The notes beneath the pieces were generated by a model that was not told the origin of the DNA, did no database searches, and saw only the letters and a list, made by a program, of their open reading frames with translations. This document shows, piece by piece, positions 22,376 to 33,600 of a stretch of 64,000 nt of DNA. How positions within the stretch are numbered: the stretch's first letter is position 1; every line of letters begins with the position of its first letter. Origin of the DNA: Eutypa lata (lineage: Eukaryota > Ascomycota > Sordariomycetes > Xylariales > Diatrypaceae). The translations under genes were made by a program, and so were the position numbers. The DNA is taken from contig JAKULF010000005.1 of the NCBI GenBank assembly GCA_022661535.1, positions 1,674,001-1,738,000 of the forward strand, read 5' to 3'.

Positions 22376-23284
22376 CTAACGACGTCCAAGATAGCTGTTT
22401 AAGAATTCTGTGACGTTCGTGATAGTGGGAGCGACGTACTCTTCCCGATCGTAAAAGTCCATGTGTCGGCCCCCCGGAACGATGATCTTCTTGGCGTCAG
22501 GGTTTGTGTCTTTCACAATGTCGTAGATAATGTCTGTGTTCCATTTACTGTCCGCAGACTCGCCGGCGATAAAGAGAGCAGGCTTTTTAAGGTATAGGTC
22601 GGCAAACTGCCAGGCATCAAACCGGGTGATCAGGGGGACGGATTGGGCGACCATTTTATTCTCAGATGTGGGATAGAAGCCTCGAGGAGTGCGGTAGTAG
22701 TCCCAAGCATCCACGAGATCCGGTGCAGTGGTTTCGTCGGGCGTCGGTAGATATGGGAGAAAGGTAACGTTGCCACCCTGACCTTCAGCCTGGATTTGCT
22801 GTGCGATTTGGTCGAGAGTTGGGGTATAGTCGGCAGGGTCAAGATCTCCAAGCCAGCCTCTGCGCCAGTTATCTCCAATATTGACACCGCTTACGGAGAC
22901 CACTGCCTTGATGCGGTGGTCTGTCGTGGCGGCCGCAACACCATATCCGCCGCCTGCACAAATCCCCAGAACAGCAATGGCATTTGCGTCGACGTAGTCA
23001 AGTCCCTGGAGATAGTCTACCACAGCAGATACATCGCTCACCCTGGCGTTAGGATCTTCGAGGTAGTGAGGAACACCACCGGAGGCGCCTTGATGGGAAG
23101 CGTCGAAGGCGACTGACACGTAACCCTGCTGAGAGAGCCTCAGAGCATAAGTGTTGGCCGTCTGCTCCTTGACACCCCCTCCCGGGTGGACCACAACGAG
23201 ACCTGGGGCCTTGCCAGTGGTATTGGGTCTATGGAGGAGTCCAGCAAGCGTGATAGACCCCTTCACAATCGAAATAAGCGACAT
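22376..23284 (-). CDS. Alpha/beta hydrolase with Cys nucleophile (dienelactone hydrolase-like)
   Basis: Single exon of 302 residues, starting MSLISIVKGSITLAGLLHRP. The fold is shown by VVHPGGGVKEQ (oxyanion-hole region, about residues 31-41), the strand VSVAFDASHQGASGG, and the nucleophile elbow GICAGGGYG in which Cys109 takes the place of the usual Ser. The catalytic His is probably His274 in GGRHMDFYD, and an acid lies before it near AGESADSKWN. This is the pattern of the fungal YcjY/dienelactone-hydrolase-like group that includes polyketide-transferring or thioester-handling enzymes. A cytosolic location is likely, as there is no signal peptide. The substrate cannot be told from sequence, and no polyketide synthase lies in the window. 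Confidence 0.82.
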   Translation of the reverse strand: MSLISIVKGSITLAGLLHRPNTTGKAPGLVVVHPGGGVKEQTANTYALRLSQQGYVSVAFDASHQGASGGVPHYLEDPNARVSDVSAVVDYLQGLDYVDANAIAVLGICAGGGYGVAAATTDHRIKAVVSVSGVNIGDNWRRGWLGDLDPADYTPTLDQIAQQIQAEGQGGNVTFLPYLPTPDETTAPDLVDAWDYYRTPRGFYPTSENKMVAQSVPLITRFDAWQFADLYLKKPALFIAGESADSKWNTDIIYDIVKDTNPDAKKIIVPGGRHMDFYDREEYVAPTITNVTEFLNSYLGRR

Positions 23285-25501
23285 GATGTATAATTTTAAA
23301 AGGAGTCTTTGGATGATCTTTGGGGGGGAGAATGAACAATGAGCTCTGTCTGGTTTGCTCTGTAGTGGTCTAGAAAGAGAAATCTCAAGTCACCTTCGCA
23401 TCTTTATATTGACTTATCTCTGCCATTTCTCTAAAGCAAGGCTGGCTACCAATTGGCTGACAAAGGCAAATATTGATCATTGCGGCCAAGGTATTATCTC
23501 CGCAGACAACGCGTAATGTGATGTAGTGTAATATCGCAAAGTTCTTGGCTTGCATCATTTTGTACGAGGCAAGAGAACGCCTCTCTAATAAATGAAAACC
23601 GCTGGCTGAGCTTGTAGTCGCTATTCTGATAGTAACTTGAGGTTAATACGACTACATCACATCACCCACCAGTGCTAACTGACGCCCCCGCAAACTCGGT
23701 CCTTCCGCAAACATCTGGCACCTCACTATTCCGTCTAGATATCTTTTAACTCCGAGTGCATAGGCCTCGCCGGCCCTAAATGAATGAGAGCTTGTTCTAT
23801 TATCGCAGTGATGCGGCAGCCCCATATTCTAAGCACGTGGGGATGTATAACTACCGATGACTAGGCTTTAAGGGTCCCTTAAATCCTAGTGTCTTATTAA
23901 AGTAGCCTTTTTAACTCCGCTCCCCTAGACCCCCTTTTAGAGATGATTAGCCGCTAGGTAATAGCAACAATAGCCAAGTCTGAAGTGGGTCTTGGGCTGA
24001 GACTCTCCAGCCAAAAGTGACGAACTTGCCTACGAGGTACATGTAGAGGGGGTCATACCCCAAATATGGTTATATTTTGATAGAATGTACATACAGAAGA
24101 GGACTGTCCTAAAGATAGTTATGTATAGAAAAAGATCAGAGCAGGTGTGCAACTAAAAAGGGGGTTCTTAGGAAGTACACGCTCGTTTGACACAAAATGG
24201 TACAGAGAACACGGCTGGCTCATGACGGTCAAGTTGTCGATGAAAGCAACTTCGTAGTCAAGGTAAAGCATCGTATCCTAACTCGCAGCTACTACGTAGT
24301 AGGCTCATAGCAAGTGTCACTGTGTTAGGGACATAACACTTTTGGCTCTTAGAAGTCCATACCTATACCGCCATAGATGACCTTTTCGCTAGCTAAAGAC
24401 TTAGGTTCGTAATCCCAGATGAACACAGTGAATCTAAGTGGATAATGGATATAAAGTACCTCTATATCCGATACGATGGGGCTTTGCCGTGTTGGCATTA
24501 TCCTACTATGTACCTAATATCTGCAGGCGCAGCAAGGCACATGTACTCACTCGTACTCAAACTATTGACTCCGTCTACGTGAATCTCGCTCCTCGATTGT
24601 GCACATCTCCCCCATTAGACCTTTCTTCCTCGGCTGTGCCCAAATTAACACTTCATAGTTTTATTTTACCCCTGTGCTCACTGTGACAGAATAATTCTAC
24701 AGACCAGACTAGAAAAGTAAGAGATCTCGATCGCGTGTCCATATACTTTGTCTAGCAGAAAGTAGTCAGGGCGGTGCTGATATTGAGCTCTGCAAGGTAA
24801 TTTCCAAACAATACTCTCGTTGACCTGGCAGGCCCATCCAAATTGAAGCGTGAAGCTGAGTGAGCTCTGCCAGGGGTCGAGATGTCGCGCCGAGTTTCTC
24901 AAACTCAAACTTTCCAACCTCCCAACTGCCGTAGCGACAGTTGGCAAGATCCTCTGGAAAGAAAATTTGCTGCATGCCCTAACCCTTAATGCCGGTGCAT
25001 GGCTCTCCTAGGCTAATAATTGCGACCTGTACTTAAACCCAGCCAGGTCATAAACGCCCTCGAAGACTCCCACACGGCATGGCGAATCGAGCTACGGATT
25101 GGTACGAACTACCTTAGTTCTCATCTTTTATACCTCCTCCGGCCTACCCTCCTCAAGACGGCAAGGCAATTCGCTGATTCTATCTGTGTTAATATAGACC
25201 GTTCACCATCGTCATCGGCGTCGGATCGTATAAGCTAGGTGAGGTGCAGGATTCTACTAATATCGACCCGACTTCTTCCGATATTTCCATTCCCGTAGAA
25301 ACCTTCACGCCACGGATGGACATTAATCTCCATCAGCTCATTCCCCTCTTCATTGAGCTAAAACTCAACAGATGTTGCTACAAAATCAACGAATTAAGAA
25401 ATAGGATCCGTGCATGCCTCACAATTGAAGTCCATTCTGATATCCAGAATGAAGTCACACCCGGTATATAAAACCCTCCTACCAACTAAACCCGACCCTC
25501 C
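23285..25501. other. 2.2-kb intergenic stretch, no gene supported
   Basis: Holds the hydrolase promoter at its left end. Frames at 24438-24686, 24766-24975 and 25020-25471 are open for 60-90 codons but show no known motif and mostly start at non-ATG codons. They could be remnants of a decayed gene; nothing firmer can be said. Confidence 0.4.
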
Positions 25502-26122
25502 CTATAACCACACTCTATGAGACTCCTTCGACAACGCCCGCCACTCGTGCTCGAGCATCCCATAAGTAATATTATCATGCCAACCACCATTAAACCACAT
25601 GTGCTCTCGCTGCCTGCCTTCCTCCTTAAACCCCATCCTCTCATACAAGCGCATAGCGCCTCCATTAAACGAGAAAGCCATGATCTCGATGCGATGCAGC
25701 CCCGCCATCTGAAAGCCGTACCACAGAGCCCACGCGATAGCCTCAGCGCCGTATCCCTTCCCGCGGTGCTCCCGCGCAACATCAATACTGATATCACTGT
25801 TCCGATGGTGCGCGAAGTGCGGCGGGCGCGCCTTGAGACACACAATACCGATGGGCTTACCGGCCGTCTCCTGTCCCTCTGAGGATGTCTGCGGGAGACA
25901 CACGATGGCCCCCAGGAGGCACTTCTCGGCGATGTATTCTTTGAACTTGTTGCTAGCTGCCTTGCTCTCGGGCGTCAGGAGCCCGTAGCTAGCCCCCGAT
26001 TGCGCCTCCGCGTCGCGCTGGATCGAGTGTACGAAGAGCTCGTCGGCGGGTGTATCCTCGACGGCGCGGTAGACGAGCCGCTCGGAGCGAAAGGGGTCGA
26101 TTGGTCTTATAGTGGGCGACAT
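25502..26122 (-). CDS. GNAT family N-acetyltransferase
   Basis: Single exon. I take the start at the ATG 26122-26120, giving 206 residues beginning MSPTIRPIDPFRSERLVYRA; the open frame extends 22 codons further upstream, but the conserved domain begins just after this Met. The SERLVYRAVE opening, the acetyl-CoA loop RGKGYG in ISIDVAREHRGKGYGAEAIA and the late motif AMRLYERMGFKEEGRQREHM (about residues 155-175) are those of RimJ/RimL-type GNAT enzymes. They transfer acetyl from acetyl-CoA to an amine, in proteins or small molecules; the acceptor is unknown. Probably cytosolic. Confidence 0.87.
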   Translation of the reverse strand: MSPTIRPIDPFRSERLVYRAVEDTPADELFVHSIQRDAEAQSGASYGLLTPESKAASNKFKEYIAEKCLLGAIVCLPQTSSEGQETAGKPIGIVCLKARPPHFAHHRNSDISIDVAREHRGKGYGAEAIAWALWYGFQMAGLHRIEIMAFSFNGGAMRLYERMGFKEEGRQREHMWFNGGWHDNITYGMLEHEWRALSKESHRVWL

Positions 26123-26832
26123 CACTTTTTCTCTTGTAATTTTGTTTTTCTCAAACGATAGATTATTTGAAACGCATTGCAGATGCAACCTGAAGACTTG
26201 CTCCCTGTTGTTGTTGTTGTACAGAGAAATGAACTGGCTTTTATACTAAGAACCCGTTGCCAAATTGGGCGTCTCACTACGCTCTGAGCTGGGTTGTCGT
26301 TGGTGGACTTCATGACCAGACTAAGCCCCTTTTGTCTCGCCGAAAACCAAAATCTTCACGATCCCGGGATGCCTTCCTCATTGAACCCACGCCAGCCTTT
26401 GGACGGCTTGACCCGTTGTGGAGGAAAAAGGGTAAGAAGGTATTCCTTAAATACCAACCAACTATGGTGAGTGCACGGAATTATCCAGTTGGGGGATATT
26501 TTAAGTAGTCATCATATCATTACTAAGCTTAGCAACATCATAGGCAGGCCAGTCCGTAGTTAACACAATTGTATGTGAAACAAGGATATTATTGATGCAA
26601 GTCCTTCACGAATATCATAGGCATCATAATCATCATACGGCTATTCTTGACGAAGATACACTCGTCGGTTGCTAAGTCATTCGGAACCAAGAGCAGAATC
26701 TAATTAAAACTAGACGAAGGTAGATGGAATCATATTGGGAACCCCTTCTAAGTCATATCAAGAAATGCATAACCAATTTAGGGTTTACACACGAGTAAAA
26801 GCACCCTCCATCTGCGGAATCGGATACAGCCT
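26123..26832. other. Intergenic, no gene seen
   Basis: Promoter side of the GNAT gene. A short GTT repeat lies at about 26207-26220. No supported coding content. Confidence 0.45.
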
Positions 26833-27524
26833 TTAATACCATGATACATCATCATAAGGATACGGAGCGTCAATGTCCTAGCCTTCCTTGCTCTTCTCCT
26901 CTAGCAGCTTATGCCAATGGATAACGAACGTGGGCCGGCAAATCATAGCTAGAACAGCATCTTTCTCCATCGGCTTCTCTGGCGCATACTCTCCAATAGA
27001 GTGAGCCAACAGAGGGAGGATATCAAAACGACAGTACCTGCACAGCGCCTCCACATGAAGTGGCAATAGTGGCTTCTTATCCTGGCGCACGATGAGGACA
27101 CTCCCCACCCTGTTCTGCCACTTCTGGGAAGCCCGTCCCCAACCCATTGTTCTCATCTGAAAGTTGAAGTCGGCTTTCGGATCGCAGCATAGATGTAGAG
27201 GCGGAGCATCCTGGTAAAGGGGCTGTTGCCTATGAAGACCCTGTTATGTTTATCATTAGCCTATTTTGGGTCCGGCGGACAACGGCGGGTGAAGATAGGG
27301 AGCCCGATGTGTTGCGCAATATCAGAGGTGTCGTGCTTGGAGAAGATAGTGTCTGTCTAGGGAATCCCAACTGCTTCGAAGTGTGGTTTGTAGAACACCT
27401 TCTAGTCACCGAGGCAGTTAATCCTGGCACCTTAGATCTCCCCGTCAGTGAACTGCTGAGTTTCCAGTAGTGGTTCATAATGATATGACATGAAGTAGTC
27501 GGTGAGATGTCCGAAATCATTCAT
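26833..27524 (-). pseudogene. Decayed member of a conserved, unnamed fungal protein family
   Basis: Reading the minus strand from the ATG at 27524 gives a frame with in-frame stops (after GEI, after LGD, after VGIP and after PDPK) yet with conserved content on both sides: EPLLETQQFTDGEI, KVFYKPHFEAVGIP, DTSDIAQHIGLPIFTRRCPP. Near 27205 the frame shifts by one base and continues as HLCCDPKADFNFQM, MGWGRASQKWQNRVGSVLIV, PLLAHSIGEYAPEKPMEKDA, then a stop at 26878-26880 and further open sequence to 26833. From memory this order matches a family of about 220-residue Pezizomycotina proteins of unknown function. With at least five stops and one frameshift it cannot be translated as a unit. Confidence 0.7.
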
Positions 27525-28643
27525 GTCAGGTCTCTAAAATTAAACTGTTCATGACCAAGCCCAACCATGCCATAAGCTAGAATTGGACCTCGCCAATCAT
27601 AACACTTTCCTGGTCTGGTAGTAGTAATAGGCGCAATGCTCTTATTAGGACTTAATCCGTTAGCTGCAGAAACGAACATTCGGTTTGTTGCATGTGGTGC
27701 ACAAGGCTCTTTTTGCGTCGAGGCCTGACATGATTCGCTTTGTAGGAGCGGAATGATAGGTAGAGAAATGATGTTTGTGGAATGAGCGGGGGGATTCCTT
27801 GCTCGAGGATGAATGGATGGAAAGGAAAATGAGAGGTGTGAGAATTCAGGGTCATGTTCAGCATTAATAGCCAGAAAGTTTGATTTTGCGTTCTATTCTA
27901 GTCAAGAAAGCTCTAGCTCTATACAGGCCAAATGGCCACCTTGGTGCCTTGACATTGATATAATCGGGCGTTAGGGACTATTGTAGCTTTAGGAAACAAC
28001 ATATCTACCTTGACATATACGTCCTTTATCCTCACTGCTAATGCCGAGGTAACCTGTATATAGGATCAGGTGTCGGCTCATTATCAAGCGTGCCCGATTG
28101 GCTCGCTTTAGTTCGAATAAGGGGCGGATGGTGACGATGGCTTCATTTCTGCGGGCGATTGGATCATGATCTGTTTCTGCCCACCGAGTCGGCAGCTTAG
28201 CGTATGTTAGCTGGTGATCTTGTACCCAAAGGGTTTTTTGATGATACATCTAATGAACCCATCCTTGAAACCTCTTCTCCTAAGACGTATATCCGACACC
28301 TCTTTTTAGCTTCTCGGGCATAGAATCACAGTACAGTTCACTTGCTAGGTATTATTAACACGAAACTCAGGATGCATAGGAAAATCTAATTCGTGATCCG
28401 TATCGGATCCATAATATGTGCGTCTAGCGCACTCTAATTGCTAGAAAGACCAGCCATGCGACTCTTTACGTTGCAGTCTCAAATCTGCCTAGCTTAGCAC
28501 AAGTAACTGCAAATGCCAATCTTCCCCTTTCCTACCCCCAAGCCCATCGAGCATCATCATCATCATCATCTTAGCCTACTTCCCCTCTGCGCCCTGCAAC
28601 AAACAAGCACGCTCATACCAAGAGAAAGAACCCTCAGATAGGC
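27525..28643. other. Intergenic; one weak open frame and a CAT repeat
   Basis: A minus frame of 86 codons at 27989-28249 starts with ATG and reads like protein (RNEAIVTIRPLFELKRANRA), but I recognise no family and see no partner exons. A (CAT)6 microsatellite lies at 28552-28570. The rest shows nothing. Confidence 0.35.
28552..28570. repeat. (CAT)n microsatellite
   Basis: Six CAT units in the 3' flank of the gamma-glutamylcyclotransferase-like gene. Confidence 0.85.
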
Positions 28644-29609
28644 CTAATTGTACTTCGTGGCCTTCCAATGCTCGAGGTCAAACGAGCCCTCCTTAAGCTC
28701 TCTCACGGGACCCGCATTCACGAAGATGCGACCGCCGCGGATGATCTCGCCCTTCCCCTCTGTTGCCGCACCACCACCAATATTGTCCTTCCCATTCTCC
28801 TCCTTCTCAGTGGCGGTAGTAGTAGTAGCGGTGGCAGCCTCATCTTCAACATGGATGTCGCAGTACTCTAAGCGGTAATTGTCCGTCTCGTAAGTACACA
28901 GGTTCATGACGTGTCTTCCCTTCTCGCAGGCCCAGACCACGCCATCGACGCGATCGTCCGGGCCACCGGGCACGAGGGACGGGAACGGTCCCCACATCAT
29001 GAGGCGCCAGCCGCGGATGGACGCCTTGCGGAGGACGGGAGGCTGCACCTCCGCATTGGCATCATTCTCCTTCTCGAACGCGTAGTCGAGCCGGCACACC
29101 ATGCTCAGCTGGTTCGGGTCCTGGAGGGAGCCGTAGAAGAAGAAGTGAAGCGGCTTGTCGAAGACGAGGGTGTAGTTGTTGTTGCTGTTGCTGTTGCTGT
29201 TGCTGCCGCTGTCTCTGCCGATGCGAGCGGGAAAGATGGCATCACCCTCAGCGGTGAGGACGAGAAAATTACCCAAGGGTCCCTCCGCCCCGGCATTGGC
29301 GGCGGTGGTGTCGATGTAGTTGCCACGCAGGATGGCCTGGAAGCTGGACTCCTCGTCTCCCGGCTCCTCGTACAGGGCGTTGTCCTCCGCCTTCGTGGCT
29401 AGCCCCCAGAGGTCCAGCCCCGTCGCGTCCGTCTGGTAGCCCCGCAGGCGCAGGACCGCCGCGTTGATGGCGTCGGCTTGGCGCGGGCTTTCCGCGCCTG
29501 GAGGGTAGGTCGCTACGGGATGGGCGTTGTTGAGCGCTACGAGGTTGCTGCTGCCGCTGCCGATGGCTGAGGCCTCGTTTTGGGCCGGGATGTTGCCTTG
29601 GGCCGACAT
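28644..29609 (-). CDS. Gamma-glutamylcyclotransferase (AIG2)-like protein
   Basis: I take the start at ATG 29609-29607 (MSAQGNIPAQ), giving 321 residues. The frame is open upstream, but that part is CA-repeat leader sequence and lacks domain similarity. The GGCT-like fold is shown by LHFFFYGSLQDPNQLSMV (the family YGSL substrate loop, about residues 150-170), then KASIRGWRLMMWGPFPSLVPG, RVDGVVWAC, and NYRLEYCDIHVED. The end, GRIFVNAGPVRELKEGSFDL followed by EHWK, is typical of fungal members. An Asn/Ser run (SNSNSNSNNN) and a Thr/Ala/Glu low-complexity insert interrupt the domain. Known relatives cyclise gamma-glutamyl amines to 5-oxoproline in glutathione turnover; the reaction here is inferred. 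A large N-terminal extension of about 145 residues is unassigned. Confidence 0.78.
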   Translation of the reverse strand: MSAQGNIPAQNEASAIGSGSSNLVALNNAHPVATYPPGAESPRQADAINAAVLRLRGYQTDATGLDLWGLATKAEDNALYEEPGDEESSFQAILRGNYIDTTAANAGAEGPLGNFLVLTAEGDAIFPARIGRDSGSNSNSNSNNNYTLVFDKPLHFFFYGSLQDPNQLSMVCRLDYAFEKENDANAEVQPPVLRKASIRGWRLMMWGPFPSLVPGGPDDRVDGVVWACEKGRHVMNLCTYETDNYRLEYCDIHVEDEAATATTTTATEKEENGKDNIGGGAATEGKGEIIRGGRIFVNAGPVRELKEGSFDLEHWKATKYN

Positions 29610-30688
29610 CTTGGTGTGTGTGTATGTGCGTGTGCGTTGGCTGTGGCTGGCGGCAGGTTTGATGGCTTGGTATGTGTGTGTGTGTGTGTGTGTAAGTTGT
29701 CCCAAGACCTTGGTATGTACGTACGAGTAGTTGTAGTAGCTGAGTGGTGTTAGAGTTGGTAGAAATGTAGTTTGTTTAGTGAGATAGGTGCCTCCTGAAC
29801 GAAAGTGGCGGGAGAAGAGTTTTTGTATTGAATGCCACTCAACCTGTGTTTGGTTCTGGCAAGGCAGAAGGAGATGATGGTGCCTGAGAGAGGAAGAAAA
29901 GAGTGCTTGGTTTTTTGACAAAGGGAATGTGGCAGCCCAACTTTGTTGGCACTTAATGAAGGAAAAGAAGCCGCGATGAGGCTGAGGCTTGCACAATCAG
30001 GTGTTTGTGCCTTATCTAGCTTATATTAGATGAAGTACATACGCACGTACGCACGTGTGACGGGTTTGGGTAACAATAGGTTATAGCTGTGCGTCACGTT
30101 TTGCCCTTTGTTTGCTAGGGGTGATTAACATTTAGTGTAGTGTCCATACGAGACATTACGTAGTGAAAGATTAATCTACATGCGTCATCGGCCATAAGAC
30201 TGAATTCACCTGTATTATAACGAGAAGATCGTGGGCGCGGAAAGGGGTGTTTAACGTATGCGCTGGTATCTTCTGGACCGCATGTGAGTCATCAGGAAGT
30301 CCACAGGGACCTCAACTGAAACCCTGCCGGCCTGGGAATATCCTAAGCTCGACTGCCTCATGATAATCAGGAAAGTGCGTGTAGGGCACATTAGAACATT
30401 CTACAGCATGGACTTGACAGACATATAAAGGGGTTTCGATAGAGATCTCAATACAAAGAAAAATACCAAGATAAAGTAGTTAGAAAGCCATCATTGAACG
30501 CAGCCGTAACATAATTTAATTATACCAGCATCTTGATCAGCATTGGCTATGCAACAATGAGGCAATGCTCGATCTGGCTGCCCCTCCTAGGGAAAATAAA
30601 CTATCATACATTATCGTGAGAGCAACCCAACAACACCATAAAACCGAACGCGAGAACCGTGAACACATGTATCTACAAGCCAATAAAA
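29610..30688. other. Promoter of the GGCT-like gene and 3' flank of SMC3
   Basis: The part next to 29610 carries a TG/CA microsatellite and further CA-rich leader. The rest is unremarkable and contains no supported gene. Confidence 0.5.
29673..29693. repeat. (TG)n microsatellite
   Basis: About ten TG units in the probable 5' leader of the GGCT-like gene; a second, shorter TG-rich stretch is at 29612-29633. Confidence 0.85.
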
Positions 30689-33600
30689 TTACCGCGGCGC
30701 CGCCTGGCCCTCGACGAAGTCTAGGGCTTGCTCCCGGCTGACGCAGTTGATAGTGCTGTTCTTGTTCCTAAAGAGAACACCGTAGCATTTGTCGGCAACG
30801 TGGACGATTTCCGGTCGGAAGGTCGTGCAGATGAACTGCGTGCCAGCTTCCTTCGAGATGGACTCGAGCAGTCCGGCAACGGCTGTACGGTACTGAGCGT
30901 CTAGGTTGGCATCAACCTCGTCGAAGATGACCATAGGACTAGATTCGGTCTGTTGTAGAGCGAAGATCAGGCAGAGGGCGCAAAGACCTGTCTGTATGTT
31001 AGTACGTTGTAACAGAAACGAGCTAGTGAATTAGTGGGTGACTTACTCTTCTGGCCACCAGAAAGTTGCTGAATACGCTGTTGCTCATCCATAACCTTGG
31101 AGTTGAAGGAGACACTGATGCCAACTCCGGTGTAGTTCTCTACGCTAGTGCGCTGCTCTTCGTCCGAATCATCAGGATCCTGACGTCGGTCTGCCCTGCG
31201 CTGAATGACAAGCCGACCATGGCCCGCCGGTACAAGGCGTTCGAAGATGGTAGCGAACTCCTTAGACACCTGCTTGAATGTTCGCTCAATAGCTTCATCC
31301 TTACGTTGATCAAGATGCGCAACAAGTTCCTCGATAGACTTCTGCGACTGGTCGAGTTCCGCACGACGCTTGAGCAATTGATCTTGCTGGTTGGTAAAGC
31401 TGTTGTACTGTTCGAAAGCCTTCTTGTTGACATGCTTGTATTTCTTGAGCGCATCGTTGACTTTCTTGAGACGGGTAGCGATCTAAAAATAGTTAGCTCA
31501 TAATTCTCCTACCGTATGACTATGTATTGCAGACTTACGCTTTTGTTTTCAAGTCTCTCGTACTTATCAAAGGCTTCTTCAGGTAGCACACCGAGATCAC
31601 GGATATTCTTGGCACAATCGACCGCTTTGGCGGTTAGAAGGGCCTTCTTTTGGATGCCCTTCTCCATCTTCTTCTGTTGCTTCATGATCTCCCTCCCGAT
31701 TTCTTGCTGCGCCGCCTCCTTCTCGGTCTTTTGCTTCTCTAAAGTCGCAATTTTAGATTCGGCAGTGTCGATTTGCTGCTCGACTTCCTGAAGCTTGCTC
31801 TCTACCGCGGCCAGAGCCGACTGCGATTTCTTGAGATGCCGTTTAGCTTCCTTGAGATTGCTGCTCCCACTAGAAACAGTCTCGAAAGCTTGACTGGTCA
31901 ACTGGTCAAGTTTCAGTTGGAGGTTATGTCGCAAATCACTCTCAAGTTTTCGCTTCTGGCTTTCCAGTTGTCTCCGACTGCTGCTAACTTCATTCCATTC
32001 CTTCTGCAGCTCCTGCACCTGAGTGCTTAGCGTTTCGAGTTGTCGCTCTTCGTTGGCCGTCAGAGCCTTCTTAAAGTCCGAGCCTAGTTCTGCTTCGTAG
32101 GCGCTTAACTTGTCGCCAAATTCTTTCATGTTTTTGTCGACGGCCTCTTGCCGCTTGATGGCCGCTTCAAGCCGATCTCGTTCTCGGTCTGTCTGGTTGA
32201 TCTTCGCATTCAACTCTGCCCGCAGCGGCCCGTATCCATCATCCATTTGTCGGAGTCTTTGCTCCAATTTGCGCTCCTCGCCCATCGCACGGGTGATTTC
32301 CTGGTCTTTCCGTTCAATGTCCTTTCTGATCTCCGCAGCTTTTGTTTGCAGTTGGTCACACTCGTCCCGCCATTTGTTCACCGCACGAACGGCTTCTAAT
32401 CGAGATTTCCTAGTGTCTATGAAACCACCCGTCATCGCACCCCGCTTGTTTGTGATATCTCCATCTGGGGTGACTCCGTTGACGCCATGGCTTCGCGCAT
32501 ACTGGCCAGCAACGGTCAGGTTAGGACAAATGATTGTACCGCCGAAAACCTGCTGGAATGCCTTTTCATACAGAGGATCGTATTCGATTTTGCTGACCAA
32601 CGGGACCGCATCGTTAGCTCTGGGAAGGTTGGAGGAACGAACTCTTAGGTTGGATAGTGGAATAAACGTAATTCTCCCCCCGTACTGCTTTTGCAACGCA
32701 TTTGCTAGATACGTGGCGGTTTGTTCGTTGTCAACAACGTAGTGAAACAGGCTAGCACCAGCAACCTGTTCAACTGGTAGACGGTACGCTTCGCTGACGT
32801 TCATGAGCTCTGCGAGTGTTCCATAAGCGCCGGGAATATCCTGCTCTCGCTTGAGTCGTCGAATAGTTGCAAGACCTCGCGAAGTGGTGCGGTCCATAGT
32901 ATGTGAAAGCTCTCGTTCGGCGTTGTCTCTTTCGCCTCGGGCATTAGATGAGACAGCTTCTGATTTGTCTTCTTCTCGGCGAAGCAATTTTCTCTCATCG
33001 TTGAGCTTGTCTAACACATCCTTCGCATTGGTAAGTTCATCAGCGAGTGCGAGTCGATCGCCACCGAACCCCTCATTTTTCTGTCGTAGTCTTGCAACTT
33101 CATCTTCAACTTGCTGGATCGAGGCCTGCATTGCTTTGACTTCTTCATCGGCGTCGAGGCGATTTGCTTTCTGCTGGCCAAGTGTTATATTTAGGTCATC
33201 TATCTCCTTCTTTAAAAAGGCATCTCGGTCGGCTTTGGTTCGAAATTGGCTGCTCCGAGTCTGCTTCGTGAAGAGGCGCTGCCGGCCAGCCTCAGCCGTA
33301 TCCAAGGCCTGTTTGATTTCGACTTCCTTGCGTTTTCTCTCCTCAAATTGTGGGGTAATCTTTGCAAGCTCGGCCTCTTTTGCACCTATTGACGCCCTGA
33401 CTTCACTGAGTTCGGCATCATGCTGCTGCTTGGCTTGGTCTTGGACCGACATGCTGTCTGTCAAGTTCTTGACTGCCAATTCCGCCTTAGCTCGAGCTTT
33501 GGCACTTTCTCGACGGTCCTCGTCAAGCTGACGGCGGTCAATACGAAGAAGTTCCATCTGTTGCTGTAACTTGTGGATTTCGGCGTCTAAGGAAGCAATA

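Noticed and set aside
24438..25471. Several 70-90-codon frames as a gene
   Set aside because: Starts are mostly non-ATG, frames change without splice sites that fit, and no motif is recognisable.
27989..28249. 86-codon minus frame as a gene
   Set aside because: It has protein-like content and an ATG but no recognised family and no convincing partner exon; left as a weak frame in the gap entry.
10563..29609. Secondary-metabolite gene cluster (GMC enzyme, regulator, hydrolase, acetyltransferase)
   Set aside because: There is no backbone synthase, spacing is wide, strands are mixed and unrelated genes and a tRNA lie between.
28552..29693. CAT and TG repeats as a CRISPR-like or satellite array
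   Set aside because: They are simple microsatellites without spacers or longer units.
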